NCBI RefSeq assembly: GCF_021155775.2
Contig: NC_060237.1
Coordinates: 30,367,257 to 30,431,256 of the forward strand
From: Neodiprion pinetum
Lineage: Eukaryota > Arthropoda > Insecta > Hymenoptera > Diprionidae
Direction of reading: 5' to 3'
DNA: 64,000 nt
The translations under genes and the position numbers were made by a program. Below are positions 27,727 through 41,481 of the stretch, piece after piece (within the stretch, counting starts at the first letter, position 1; each line of letters begins with the position of its first letter). The notes beneath the pieces were generated by a model. The model did no database searches. It was not told where the DNA came from and saw nothing but the letters and a program-made list of their open reading frames with translations.

Positions 27727-27901
27727 TTAGCGTTCGAGCATGGGAAACAGTTCCTGTTTGTTTGATTGTTTGCCAAAAGCCCGCAAATATTGGTCAATCC
27801 ATTTACTATGCGCGGTGTACAGGTCCCAAATGTATTGCGGCGGTACGTCGTAGTGTGCGAGCCCATGCCGACGTTCAGGGTGAATTACCCTCCCCCTCTT
27901 C
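27727..27901 (-). CDS. Candidate terminal exon, 57 codons, unknown protein
   Basis: On the minus strand a pyrimidine-rich acceptor ending GGTGCAG (plus 27902-27908) opens onto a 175-nt stretch: one split base, 57 codons and a TAA stop. The peptide is rich in aromatic residues and not low-complexity; its middle contains VPPQYIWDLYTAHSKWIDQY. I do not recognise the family. A second minus-strand frame is also open across much of the same DNA, which weakens the case. No AATAAA was seen just downstream. If real it is the 3' coding exon of a minus-strand gene. Confidence 0.25.
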
Positions 27902-30900
27902 CTGCACCGAGGGTAGGAAAGGGCGAAACGTTGTTTGAAAAAAAAAAACCCGTAAATTTCGTTCGGAAGTTTAGCGTTGAAAATTTTCGGTGATATGAAA
28001 ATTGATCCAGTTTTGGTTTCGGCTCCCCAAAGCAGCGTCGCTGAGACGAGACAGCGCGTCTTCCATGAAGCGTGATTAGGCCGAATCGCTTGCGGGAATT
28101 TAGCCTAATCTCGGGTGGGGGGTTTGGAGGGTGGAGGAAATACGCGTTAAGGATTGTCTGCGTAAGGGTGAAACGAGGGTGCGAGTGTCGAGCGTTTAGA
28201 ATAAAGCAGAAGGAACGAGGTGGGCCGAGTCATCCCTGGCCGAAGAGGGAGGAAAAAAGGAGAAAGGAACTTGCGGAAAAGCTCGGTAGAAGGAGGAGGG
28301 TGAGTGCGGAAGGAGGGGGACCCGAGAGAGGGAGGAAAAAAAGAAGACCTAAATAGGAAGAATCTGCGGCAAATATGTGCGCCGGCTTTTCTCAGGCATC
28401 GCAATAACGGGCGAGAGATAGAGAGAGGGAGAGAGAGAGAGAGAGAGTGGGAGGGTGAAACCGAGGAGTGAAGGCGGATATAAAATGCCTGTAAGTCAAA
28501 TTATCCAAACGAGAATTTATGAAACTGTGCTCAGTCTGGTGAGCCCGGCGTTGCGTCGCCTCTCGTATTCAGAGGGGGCATGGAAAAAGAAGATGAAAAA
28601 AAAGAAAAAAAACCGAACATATCCCACAAGTTGTCAACGCCTGTAACAATCTAATTTACGTAACTAGGCGGTAAATTGACTTTTGCCAACAGCTTCACGG
28701 CGTACTAATCGCTAAATAATAATTACACGGACGCGCAACCGTCCATCGAAAATCTCAAGGGTTGAAACTCAAAAGCGTGCGTCGGTTGCGTCGGTGATCT
28801 TGGCTCTTTCGCAACGACGGGGGAAGAATTCGCTACCGCGGTTGACACCTAAAGGTTCGCTCGTAAAATTCAGGAACGACGCCAGAAGCTGGACGACGAA
28901 GTAACGCCGTGTCGTCGCGGCATCGAGCCGCGTTGCAGCCGAGGGAGGAAAAGATCCGGGGGGATAAATAAAACGAGGCCACCAGGGAGGATTATAATTT
29001 ACGCGTGCCCGGTTGACTAATATCCGTAGAGAGGTATCACGGGGAATCCGCGTGGCGGCGGCGGCGGCGGCGGTGGAGGTATTAGGAAAAATTGTCCGAG
29101 GGGCCGACTTCCTCTGATAAATTATTGTCCCCAAAGTGGGATTTTCAGTTTCGGGCTGGCCACCGCGGGCTTAGCCTAATTGACGAATTAGTCACGGCCG
29201 CATCGCTAGCGCAGCGCTCTCATCTCCGGGGCTCATCTCGTATTCGCGGGCCACCCTATCTATTACCCCTCCCCCACCACCCACCCCCCCTCCGACTCCG
29301 CCACCCGTTCGCCATCCCGACTTTCTTCAATCTAACCGTTTTGCTCCCGTTTTACCGAGTCGCGGATCGGCCCCCGTCGGCTTAGCCGGGTTAGCCCAGG
29401 TTAGCCCCGTTCGAATTACCTATCTCCCCGCCGCACTCGCCCTGCCATGCCGCCCCCGGCATCGTCGTCGTCGTCGTCGTCTAGCCGCTAACTACCGCCT
29501 AGGCAGTTAGTCCGCCGGCTTCCGCCTCTCTCCACCCCCGACTATTCTTTGACGCTTCCTGCGCTCCGGAGCCTGGAGAAATGCAATGGATGCAATGCAG
29601 CTCGGAATTTCCTCGAGGAATCCGCTAGGTTGAGATTTGAGAAGCTGTTCGAGTCGAAGAAAGCCGGAGTGTTGAATGTTTAGCTGTAATTTCTATCTCA
29701 AGAGTCGTAGGTATTGCGATCACGCCGAGCGGGGTTTGATTGATTTTTCGAATAATCAACGCGGGATCCCCTTTTGTTTACTAGGTTTCGACAAACAATT
29801 ACATTGATGTGAATTCGCTCGGTCGAAGTATGCTAACGGTGATTATGAAATATTCAAAAAATTCATCCGCACCCCTCGTTCGGACAATTTGATTTGTGTT
29901 CACACAGCGGTCTGCCTTTGAAATCGGAAATGGCTTTTTACAAAAACGGTACTCGCCAACGGCCTGCTGTTTTGAAATGGCGTGAATTTTTATGCCAAGG
30001 GGAAAAGGGCGGTCCGTTCCTCGCGTGCTGAAAAACCGTAGCATTCGATATTCGCTGTTGGAGTGAGAATTTTCAGGGATATCAATTGCATATTCAGTCT
30101 GTCGTCGATTCATCCGTTATACGGTATCGGCGGCTTTAAGCAGCGCTCAAACAACAGGAAAAGGGATAGAGAAGAATGAGAGAGGGGGGATGATAAAAAA
30201 ACATCCCCTTCGGAATCAGCGTATATAAGTCTGAAACGATCTTTAGGTACACCTTGCTAAACTCGGTATTTACGAATGGAAATTCCAGCTTTAAAAGCTG
30301 ATATTATGTACCCGCTTGAAAAGTTTCCCAGAGAACTGCTCAGGCTAGCGAGGGATGAAACGCGGAGCGCCGGGGCCTAAGCTCAAATACGGAAACTCGA
30401 ACTCCGGCCTACCGTGGCTAAAGCCCATAAATTGACCTTTGCGGATGCGGAGAGTCAGACTTTCGTATGAATAATTTTCTCTCCTTTTTTCTTTCTCACA
30501 AGTATCGCAGGGAATTCCACGTCCTTCTCTTCCTTCCTTTATCTTCCATTCCTAGTTATTGTTCTTCTCTTATTTATCCCTTTCTCGTGTTTCAAGTATC
30601 TTTCTTCGTCTGGATCGTGTGCCCAATTCCTAATTTTCAATTGAAGAGAATTTTTTATTTTTTTTTCTATTTTCTCTTGGAAAGATTCAAAACTGAATCC
30701 ACCCTATGACTTTCAAGAAACGTCGATATACGTACACATGCGACTCTAGACCGTAATTCCAATCATCGTCTTCACACAACGTGAAATACAACAACCTGGA
30801 GGGGCGCAATCGTATAAAAGAATGCAATTTGAATTTAGTTTTGTGTGGAAGAATCAGTGCCAGGTGCCAATATCGCTATGTAATATACATATACATACAT

Positions 30901-33900
30901 TATATACAATATATACATATATCCACATATATATATATATATATTATAACAGCGGCGAGCTTTGTGCCGTTGGCGGAAGTCAGGGAGGGGGTGGGTGAGG
31001 GTTGGGGGGGATGGGGGGGGCGGATATTAGCCGGAGGGAAAAGTTTTATGAACGTCGAGTCGTGAAGTAACAAGGATATAGGGGAACGGGGCGAGAGATG
31101 TCGAGGTGGGGGTTGAATCGGGGGTTGTGCACCAGCCTCTCCCCCCTTCTCTCTTCGTCATCCCCCGGCACAACCGCAAACATACCCGACTTTTATTTAC
31201 CCAAAAGCCGGTATAAATATGTACACACACATGTATAACCATACCGTTATACCTACATCTAATAACAATGTGACACTTATGTCCGCAAAGTTTCCTACCG
31301 TCGTCGCGGTTGACGGGGTAGGGAGTGGAGTGGCGGGGGACGGTTTATATTTATGTGTGCCCGGCGTAGCGATTAGTTTTAAAAGCATGGCGTGCCATGA
31401 AATGCGGGTACTCGTATTATGTACATATATTTGCAATACATGTTTGTATATATATATATATGTATACATGTGTATATATTTATATACTGTAACATATATA
31501 TGCGCCAGAGGGTAAAGCCGCGAGCTAATTACCGGAGGACACGAATACCTTTAATTACTTTCACCGTGTAAGTTTTGATGAAACTTGTAATTCGGACGCG
31601 TTTATTATAAAGGCCTCGAGGCCGATTTGACCCCCACCCCCAAGCCGCCCTCACGTCGCAGCACAGACTCCGAGACTCCGGGAATCGCGCACCCCGTCGA
31701 TCCTCGACTCGAACCGAATCGTACAAGACTCGGCGACGATTACCGGGAATTGAGATCGACCCCGTTGGGGTAGGTCAAACCCCCGTTCGGCTCGTGGGAA
31801 GGGGCGGGTCTGACTCACGAACGGTCGCCGTCGCGGCATCAGCAGCCCCAATTTCCCGATCTGCGTAGCGGACGGCTAACCGCCCTTGTTTATTCGCCCC
31901 AAGGATATACATGTAAGCCTCGGCCCCTTCGCCAAGTACGTGTTTGCTCGGGTAATTTAGTCCGCTTCAAAGAAAACTTTGTCAGATATTTATTTTAGGT
32001 GTCGGCAAGCGAAAGGGCAAACATTTTTCAATCGCGGTGGATAAACGACGAACGATTAATTCTATTGAAATTCCTGTTAAAATTGTCACAGAACCCGAAA
32101 CGATTTCACAGAATTTAGTAATAGCTTGGTCTTCGAGTTAACTTCGATCGGCGTGACCCGCGAGCGTTTATTTTTAAAAATTTGTACTATTTTTCAAAAA
32201 GGTGGTGCAGATAAAAAACGGGGAACGATGCTGACAATAGGAGTGGGGGGGGGGGGGGGCTTACTGATTCCGTGGATTTCCAACCGCAGCGTTGCGGGGC
32301 CGGAGTTGCGTCGTTAGGCCAGATAAATGTTTCCAGGTGTCGCGCGAGCTGACCAAGTTTTAGATTAAATTTTCTTCAGCGATATCTCCGTGCGGCTGGA
32401 AGCAGCTTATCGCGTTTTGTTCTGTTCGTGTATAGAATTCAACGCGACGATTTTGGGCGGAAAGAAAGCAACGCCAAAAACGGTATAATAATAAGGTATT
32501 CGCGTTACGGGTATACGAAAAATACGAGCGGATCCCAATGGAAGAAGAAAGAGAAAAAGAAGGAAAAAGAAGAAGAAGCCCGAATAATATCCGGAGACCG
32601 CGTGACTCGCGCCAATAGGATAGAAATTTTTCATGCAAAATGTGAGTAATGGCTGTTTGAATATTCCTCGATACAGCCGCCGGATCGCGGGGCATTCGGC
32701 GAATATAAAATTCCGCGGGACACCCCCGGCTGTATATTTATTTATTTATCGATATCCCCGTCGAAGCAGCCCCATCCCTTCCTATATACGGGTGTTCGCG
32801 ATTAATGGGAGTCTCACATTTGCGCGACAGGTTGTATATATCCGTCGGCGATTATTGCCGCCTAATTCTTTTCTAATTCGAGGTCGCGGATATGCCTACA
32901 CACCTACAGGCGTAGATTCTCGATGCAACCTTTAAAGGTTGCGAAAAATAATTACTAATTCCCTCGGCCTCTTATCCGTGGCATAACAAGACGCTATAAG
33001 AGTCGGTTCTGTACTTTGTTGCCAACTATTTATAAACTAATCGTGATTTATTAACTCGGCTCAAACAAAAGGGGAAGCACACGCGAAGCTGGCCCGGATG
33101 CAGCGGGGTAACTCGAGGGTTGTTTTAAGCCGCTTTCGCATAAATAACCGCGCGCTGCGACGACACCGAGAAAACTATCGAGCAGAGAAAATTTTCCCTC
33201 AGCTGGCGCGTCCCTCCTTCTGAATTCCTTTGCCAAGCGACGGTCCAGAAATCGTTTGTACAATATCGGAGAGACGGAATGTTTACGGATGATAATTCAT
33301 ACCGCCGGCGAAACGTTGCGCGGGGCTTGTTAATCTGCGAGATGGACAAGTTTCTCGTTCAAGGTGCGAACGAAGGAACGAACGCCCCGCGAGTAAATCA
33401 TCGCTTTTTCACCATTCTTTTTCATCCCCCATCACGGGCGGCGGCTGAGGTCGGCTTTTGATTTATAAGAATTTACCACGAACCCCTAACGTATGCTCGC
33501 TCCACCCGGCAAGCCCAACCTCTGCGCCTCCTTACGTCTGCCAAGGGACATGATCTAGGTTTCGGGATTCCGGATCACGGAGCGAGAGTGGAACGAGTGG
33601 AAATAACCGAGACCGTTTTTCCGACCCAACTGCCCGACTTCGGATCGAAGTATTCCCTTTATCTTAATTAAAACCTAGCGAGCTCGATCCGTCCGCAAGC
33701 GTAACCAGTCGTAAAACTTCTTGGCTCTCAGTGCGGAAACAATAGCTCGTTAAAATCCGTCTGCTGCAAATCTGCAGCTCTGCGGCTCGCGCTTTCCAAT
33801 TGTCGATCTGATTCTGAGCGACACGCGTCTAAGGACTTGTGCCTACAATCACGTCCGTTATTCTTCACGCGAAACGTCATTTTGAACAAACTTTATCGTG

Positions 33901-35844
33901 TTTTTATATCATTTTGATATTCCTAATTGTGATCATGGGTATAAAATGCAGGAAGAAGCCAGCTGATACAAAATAGTATAGTATACAAATATTGGACAGC
34001 AATTTATATGCTTGCGTGAAAAGAAGCCCAATAACTGTGATGAGAATAAACCTGTATGCTTTTTTCTCCTAAAACTTTGACCGAACAAGTCAAGTTAAAG
34101 GACGCACAAAAATCCTGACAATCGAATCGATTCTGAATTACTTTCTCACTCCAGAGTTAGCCGTTGATCGGATTGAGGGGAATAAGGCTGAATTTTTTAA
34201 AATCAAATTACGACGATAGGAATCGAGATAGCGATTTGAGTTCCCGTAATAAAAGATTGGCTGAAACGTCAGAGACGTTGGTGTGTTTTTTTTCTTGGGG
34301 TCAAGTGGGGTGTAGGTACACCGAGGCTTTCTTCTCGCTCGGCGCTTTGAGAAGAGGTGAACCGGCGTTACACGGGCTGGAAGTTAATTACCCTCGCTTA
34401 CACGGGGGCCGGTTATACGCGAAGTAAAACCAACGAACCACCCCCCGCAGCCTCGGTAGCTGCTCGGGTACAGAACGCCCGGCTCTTAATTGTTAATTTC
34501 GCGTATTATGTTATTCTTTACGAGGCTCATTAAGGATGGAAATACGTTGAACATGGCCATGCGGAAATGAGATTTCACAGAAAGCAATGGCAGGCACGGA
34601 AAGCTGCAGGGTTGCACGAGTGGAAAAGGCGCCGCGACGGAACAAAACAGGAAAAATACACAAACCTCGGACATCGAGGACTGCGGAAAACCGCGACTCC
34701 CTGCTGGAACCTCGAGGAAGTCTTAAGCCTTTCCGAGAACCGGGAAGGGAGTTTTATTTGGCTCGCATTTTTCGGATAGTCGCGTATAAGCCGCTCTCTC
34801 GAATCTAGACTCGACGACTTCTGCTACGGCGCCCCGTATAAGCTAGGTATATACGTAATAATATTTCGGTCACGTTCGTCCCATCGTTCTCTCTCTCTCT
34901 CTCCCTCTCTCGCTCTCCGACTCTCAAATGCCGGAGCTTGCAAGCACCGGAGTCCTCGGACCGAGTGATATTTTACCATTTAATCCCAGCCCGCGGTCTC
35001 GGTTTCGCCGTAAAAACCGCGTGCATATCCTCGCGGGAGTTGCCACGGCGCATCCCTCGAAATGTTATAATTAATTCACTAAAACCAGCGGTCGGAAAAT
35101 CAGACGCCTTATTCTCATCAAAAGCTCACCACAAGAGTCATTGTTTTCCTTTTCAATTTTCGTGTTTTTGTTTTCGCGAACCGTAAGCCGGGATTACTAT
35201 ATATATTTAATGTGGCAGAGAAAAATTACCTATTCACTCGTCGCGACTAAAACGTGTGTTCATTAAACGGGGGAAAAAAGTTTATCCAGGTCAAACGACG
35301 TGAGATTATTCCAATTCTACGTGTTTTTCCTAGCACGTGCTAAATATGTTTCTAAATTCTACTTTCAGATAAAGTTTATCTGTCGGTAATGATAACTTGG
35401 TCGTTGGATTAGAATTCAAATATTTTTATTCTCGGATAGACGGAACGATCAAGTAACAACGATAAATCACCGTTCGAAATTCGTATGAAAAAAAGTTGCG
35501 ACCAAATTGTAGCGACATGTAAGATTGTAAAAAGCGGTTCGAGCATATCAGCCCGAGCAAACGGAGCGTTGAATTGAAAATTCGGAGCGTTCAACGGTCA
35601 TCGAGGGTTCAACATCCACGCTTTGGACTCGTTACAATGCCGAGAAAATTGATAAGGCGTATCGCACGCGGAAACGAGGGGCGATAGCGCAACCCGCGTT
35701 CGAGACCAAAGAGCCTTCGTATTTCGAGTGAGTGCGAGTCACCGCAAAGCTGGCGGTAAATAATATATTAAGAAAGCGAATAAAAAAAAAAAAAAAAAAA
35801 CCAAGAAACAAGAAACAAAGAAAAAGCGCGTGTGACGAACTCAC
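27902..35844. other. Noncoding, probable intron/intergenic
   Basis: No gene recognised. GA repeat at 28411-28447, GGC and TCG triplet runs near 29053-29075 and 29461-29482, and TA-rich microsatellites near 30880-30950 and 31445-31500. A minus-strand ATG frame of 104 codons at 29799-30113 has no recognisable domain. A short ATG frame with a donor-like GTAAGG lies on the minus strand near 33530-33560. Confidence 0.4.
28411..28447. repeat. (GA)n microsatellite
   Basis: Interrupted GA dinucleotides in a purine-rich setting. Confidence 0.9.
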
Positions 35845-36046
35845 GGGGATTCTGGACGTGAACAGGTGAGCTTGCAGACGCCTGGAGCGGCAGCACCGCT
35901 GGACCAAGACCCGAAGCTGCCTGCGGCGGAACTTTGGCGCGAAGCGAAGTCAGCCGGGAGTTGGCGACGTCGTAGAGAAGATAGGCCCCGTAGTATTGGC
36001 CAGCACCCCCCATTTTCAGCTTGTTTTTCCCAGGGGAGAGCGCCAT
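35845..36046 (-). CDS. Candidate coding exon, 67 codons, unknown protein
   Basis: On the minus strand an ATG at plus 36044-36046 opens 67 codons that run without stop into a strong donor, GTGAGT (plus 35839-35844). Codons favour G or C in third position. The peptide begins MALSPGKNKLKMGG and has a tyrosine-rich patch followed by a Pro/Ala/Leu-rich stretch. The ATG directly follows GATCAG, so it could be the first base of an internal exon or an initiator in a first exon. A CpG-dense block lies upstream (36060-36600). On the opposite strand CAG|GTGAGC lies within this exon near 35866, so strand is not certain. No family recognised. Confidence 0.3.
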
Positions 36047-36600
36047 CTGATCCTCGGTAGTCAGGAGTAGGGGTGGTGGTGGGGGTGGGGAGGAGTGGGG
36101 CGGGGTGGGGTGTGTAGAGGAGTAAATCCGTTCGCTGCTGCACTCACTGCACTAAACTGCGCAGCACCGTTTCACCGTTTCACCGTTTCGCCACGCTGCG
36201 AAAACGGACCGCGTGGTGTAGCCTGCAAGAAAGGCTGGCGTACCGCATGGAGACGATAGCGCGAATGCGCGACGGCTTGTCGGGCTAGCGCTGCGTCGGG
36301 GCACGGCAGGAAACGGTGCGGTCGGCGGACCGGAAGCGGAGGACGGAAGCGTCACGAGTCAACGGGTGCCTCTTGTTTGCCCGGCTGTGATTGCGACGCG
36401 GGTACCGCGATAGCCGAGGAGGTCTGCTTGCTGGACAATCGTTGTTATTCGGCGTGAAAACGGACGGTCGGAATTGTAAGACGCGAGTTGGAGCGAAACG
36501 GCGAAACGAAGAAGCGGAGAAGCGGAGTAGCGGAGATAAGGACGCGACGCGCATTCTTTTCGCTGCTTCTATATTCTAGTTTCGCTCACTCGCGCAACCA
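36047..36600. promoter_or_regulatory. CpG-dense block, possible promoter/5' leader
   Basis: CpG-rich, with a G-rich run (36065-36120) and three tandem CACCGTTT octamers (36165-36188). Its position just 5' of the candidate exon at 35845-36046 would suit a TATA-less promoter of a minus-strand gene. This is inference from composition and position only. Confidence 0.2.
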
Positions 36601-39600
36601 GGAGCTGTTTCACCGTGTGTTGATACGTAATAATGTTTACACGCCCGACGCGGCTGACCGCGCTGATTCTGTTTCATACCTACGTCACGCAGCGATACGA
36701 CTCGGCTTCCAGGTGACAGCCGGATTTCAGTACATGGCGCGATTTTGTAACGTACAGTAATCGTCGCGTACGACTTTTTCCTACCGCTAGTATCTCCCAC
36801 GGAATATTGATGCGTCGACGGATATTTTTTGCCGCTGACAATACGCGTCGATGTATAAAACCTGCAAGCCTTTGACTATGATAACGTTAGGCAAGGTTCG
36901 AATCTCAGCTGTTGTACGTAGAAGGATTCTTTTTCGCCGTTGAACTTTGATCGGTGGGGAAAATTGTTGTTTGTTTCATTTTTTTTATCCTTTTAATTCT
37001 CTCTTCACCTAATTTTCGTTACTGGATTTAATCAATTTTATAGAATCAACGTGTTCGACGGATGTGTACGTACGTAAAATTTATGAATTAATTTTTTCCA
37101 AGACAAAACAAAAACGTAACTACGTATATTTAATTTTGATACTTTGATGTAATTAAACAATGACGTGAAAATAGTTTCCCCACACAACTTGAAGTCTTCC
37201 TGGAATTTCCTTGTTTCAACCGTCAGCACGTGTAACGTAAGTGTGTGAATAATTTCAACAGAAGCTCGTACCGCCGTCGTCAGCAGGAAAGAAAATTCCA
37301 ACTGGACACGCAGGCAATTCAAGATACGAGTGGGGTTCGGTGGGGGAATTTCACTCTGTTTTTATCCGACCAATAATTTATATCGTATAAAGGTGTCGAC
37401 GCGGGATACTCAACAGGTCTCATCGCCGACGGTATCGGATATCTATCTCGCGTGTTGGCTGCGTAGGCATATCCGTGCCCGCAGAAAGAGGTGATCTCGA
37501 TCCCCGAGGAATTCGAGCCGACTCCGTGATAATTCGGAGATGGTTGATGCCGGAACGCGCGATGCCGGAATTAAGGAATAAGTAAGCGAGCGAAGCGAGA
37601 AAAGAAACACAAAGTACGAACGATGGAGAGTGGAAGTGAAAGATAGAGAGAGAGAGGGAGAAAGAGAGAGAAGGAGAGGAAAAGGCCGGAAACATTGACA
37701 AACGCGCTACCAAGACACAGAGATAAGCCTATTATCTGCGGATCTGAGCGATAAGCGGATAATTCGAGTAGGAATTAGTCAGCTGGTTCTATTGTTGGGG
37801 CTTATTTATCTATTTTCTTTCCTCTTTTAACCTCCTTATTAACGACGTAGCGATCAAGCTCCCGGCGAAGGCAGCCCGAAAATGTAAGAGGCTCTCAGCC
37901 GAGTCAAGAAGATTTTTAAGCAAAAAGTAAAAAAAAATCACAGCTAGAAATCACTTTATTCTCATATTCTTTCCCAATTAAATCCGTATTACTTAATCCA
38001 TTTCGAAGAACAAGAGCTCGTTTTATTCTGCGTGAATAAATTCTCCAAAAGTCTGAGCGGTTGTATTACGGAATAACGATAATTTCTTTCTTGCCGAATG
38101 ATATTTTTATCATTCATTGATTCTGCAAAGATTGTTATACATTAGATTTATTTCACCAACCGACGAAGTGTCCGTAGTTGAAATTCAGTGCCGTGAAAAT
38201 TCCCCTCCGTATGACCGTTTAACCTTTAAGATTGGATTTTATTAACTGACAAGCCTCAGTCGAACCGTTCGAGCTTTTGCTTCGGACGATTTCCTCGCGG
38301 AATGTTCGCCTCGCGTATAGATCCTCAAGCGGCAACAGAGCGAGGTGTAAGAAGAATCCGCTTCGACCGCAGATTCGCAGGTCGGTGTGTCAAGTGCGTC
38401 TCGGATGGCGTCGGCGTCGCGACGACGGCCGATGACCCGAAGATTCGGCCGCGACGAGATCGGAGACGAGGAGGAATCCCTGGCGTCAGGGAATCCAGCA
38501 GGGGCATCCGGGCATCTACGTGATCATCCCGAAGCCCGTTGCTTCAAACCCATAACGGACGAGTTCTCCCGCGTTTTTGCCGCTGGATGGCCGGGCTTGA
38601 GGGATGAACGGAGGGAGGGGGAGCGGAACGGCAACGGGGGTGGAGGAGCTGAGCCGGGATCGATGGAGATAATGCCCATTACCCCTAATACGAACTCGCT
38701 CGCCGGCTCGGTGCGATTTGTAACTAACGCTTTTTACCGGTCGAGAGTGGCTCTCCCCCTACCCCTGCCCTTCATCCTCCTCCTCCCCCCCCGCCGCCCC
38801 CGCCGCCACTCCGCGGTGCTATTGATGAAAATTTCGAAACCGATCCCGCCCCGCAACCCCGGGGCTATTCGACCCTTTCGTCCCCTCGGAGTGAGCCCTG
38901 TACCTTCTCCTAATTTCGGATCAAGCCCCAGGCTTCGAACCTTCCGTCCCTCGACAGACAACCGAACGGAGATCAGGGAAAGACCGTTGGCTCCCTGCCT
39001 GCATACGCTGCAGTTCGTTATATGTATACCAAATGAAAGACGCTTCACGGGGAGAAATTAAGTATATTCATCGAAGATGTGAAATTTCTAATGTTATCAA
39101 CGACTTATGCTGCAGTAAATCGACGAAGCTGATGTCTTGAAGGTTCAACTAGGCGGACAATGTGTATGATCGATAAGCGAAGTGGAGAAATCAATTTCTC
39201 CCTGGAAATAATTTCAATGATCTTTGTCGGGTGACTCGGAAATTTTAAAGTCACCCAACTTCTCGGTAATTGAAATCAGTATCAAAACGACTTCATTCCG
39301 CTGGCCTGAATATTGAGTCGACTCGCGTTACGACGATTTCTTTCTATTCTCCACTGTGTAATAAGCCTGAAAATGTCAACGTAAGTTGAGAAAATAATTA
39401 TAACGTTCCTCTGAATCCGTTATATATATACGATAATTTGCCCATTTATCAAAGTTAATTCATACCCGCGGTCCCCTGAAGAATAATATTTTAGCGGCGG
39501 TAAAATACGGTAGAAAGCGTAACGAAGAAGAATAAGAAGTAGAAGACAAGAAAATAAAAGTAAAAAAAGAAAAAAGGATTCCTTTCCGACGGTCCGGAAG

Positions 39601-40968
39601 TTCTCTGCTGCCATTCTAGCCGGTTTCTCGATGTAATTGCGACTATACTTTATCAGTAAAGTGCCGGGAGGATTGAATTGTGATTTGATCACACGAGCTG
39701 AATCAACGAATTTCCAGACCAGCATCAACACTCTCAGCTTCATTGCCGTTGGGTATAACATATCGACACACAAACACAGGAACACCCACGTAAGCCGGCA
39801 TATTTTTATCTCTGATTTTATTTTCGATATTGCTCCTGGTACGCTGTGATATACGAAGAATGTAATGCGCTATCGCAAAGGGGTGGGGGATCCCAATGGT
39901 CGAGAAACCGCTGAGCATCCCTTAGCCACCGTCAGGACAAAGAGAGGAATGTTAGCCGATGTAAATGTTACAGAGAGGAGAGAAAAGTAGAGGCGGAGAA
40001 ATTTAGAGGACGTATATTGACCGATTAACCCTCCGCCGTGACGGAGGATTCTCAGATGAATCGCTTCGGTACTTAACGAAGGTTTGAATTTTCGAGAACC
40101 GAGGACAGAGAGCCAAAGGGTGAGAGGGTGGAAAATGGGACGGCAGGCGCGTGCCGGGTCGAGTTCTGCGGCAAAGGGTAAATATTGTTTCTTTGATCCG
40201 TTACATTGTGGAAAGCCCGCGGCCGACGGACCGAGAGAAGGCCGGCGGTCTGGCTGCCCGGAGTCTTGGTCTTGGCGCTTGGCAGTGATTCCGGGATCAA
40301 AGGGGCGACCTTCACCCACCCCGGGCGGGACCAGTCGATGAAAGTAAGAATTTAATCGGTCCACCGTAATCGGGTTTCAACGAACACGCAACTCTTGCCT
40401 CGACCTCCGTCCCCGTAAACCGTTACTCCGACACTCTAAGAAAACCCGAAATTCTTAGGGATTCGTAAAACGAGACGCAATTAACGTGATAATCTTCCCC
40501 TCCGATCGCTTCCAGTCGCTGCCTGATTTCCAGGAACCGACGTTGAAAGTACCGAAGAATTTTCTAATAACACAGCTCGCCCTTTTATTAGGACCAAATT
40601 TGCTGTCCTTCACGACGCCTTTTGGATTAAAATTGTTATACCGAAATAATGAAAATACTTCGATAATTGTGTTTAGGAAATATTTATATTGGATACATCG
40701 ATAACAATGAGAAAGCTACAGTAGCGCTGTAACGAATCGTTCAGACAACGTTTTTTTGCACAGAAGCAATTGAGATTTGCCAACAAACTCGGGAGATCTT
40801 TAATTTTCTTGTAAGCGGGTAAACGGTATAAAATAAACTCATGGAATTTGTTATTATTACTTAGTGAATAATTCGTTAATCACATTACAGTAATTTGTAT
40901 GCAGCTTGAAAAAAATCTTTCGATTGAATGACGTTCAGAGGACTTTTCTCCTGTAACAACCGAAGCCC

Positions 40969-41000
40969 AGAAGAAGAAGAAGAAGAAGAAGAAGAAGAAG
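40969..41000. repeat. (AGA)n microsatellite
   Basis: Uninterrupted AAG triplets, about ten copies. Confidence 0.95.
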
Positions 41001-41453
41001 ATATGAAACCCGAGCAGTAGTTGATCCGATTCCTTACGACTGCTGCAGTTTACATAATTTTATCGAATCTGACTGTAAGCAGCGACATCTTGCAAATTCT
41101 GACTTGAATATATTCAAAATCTGTAATAAAACTGTAGGATCAAAAAATTCATATGAAATTCAATTTCAGTTTACATAATTCCCAACATCTTCGACTGATT
41201 ATCCCTGTATAAAAATTGTCCGATCGGTACAAACATGTATGCACACGTATACTATACCACATCGTTTAGCAAAATTCCAAAACTTTGCATAAAGTGAAGT
41301 AGAAAAAAACGAATAATATGGTTAATAAAAAGCACTTAGCACTCCCCGTAACGATGGGCGGGTATTCCGCGTTGAAATTCGTCGGTTTTTCCGTCTCTCC
41401 GGGAAGCACAAGTACCTATAGCCTCAGATTTACCGAGAGCGAGATCGACAGAG

Positions 41454-41481
41454 GGGGAGAGAGAGAGAGAGAGAGAGAGAG
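41454..41481. repeat. (GA)n microsatellite
   Basis: GA dinucleotides flanked by G-rich sequence. Confidence 0.9.

Noticed and set aside
36890..36912. GGTTCGAATCT resembling a tRNA B box
   Set aside because: No matching A box or cloverleaf arms upstream.
38387..39061. 224-codon plus-strand frame
   Set aside because: Opens at GTG and is Pro/Arg low-complexity from CpG- and C-rich DNA.
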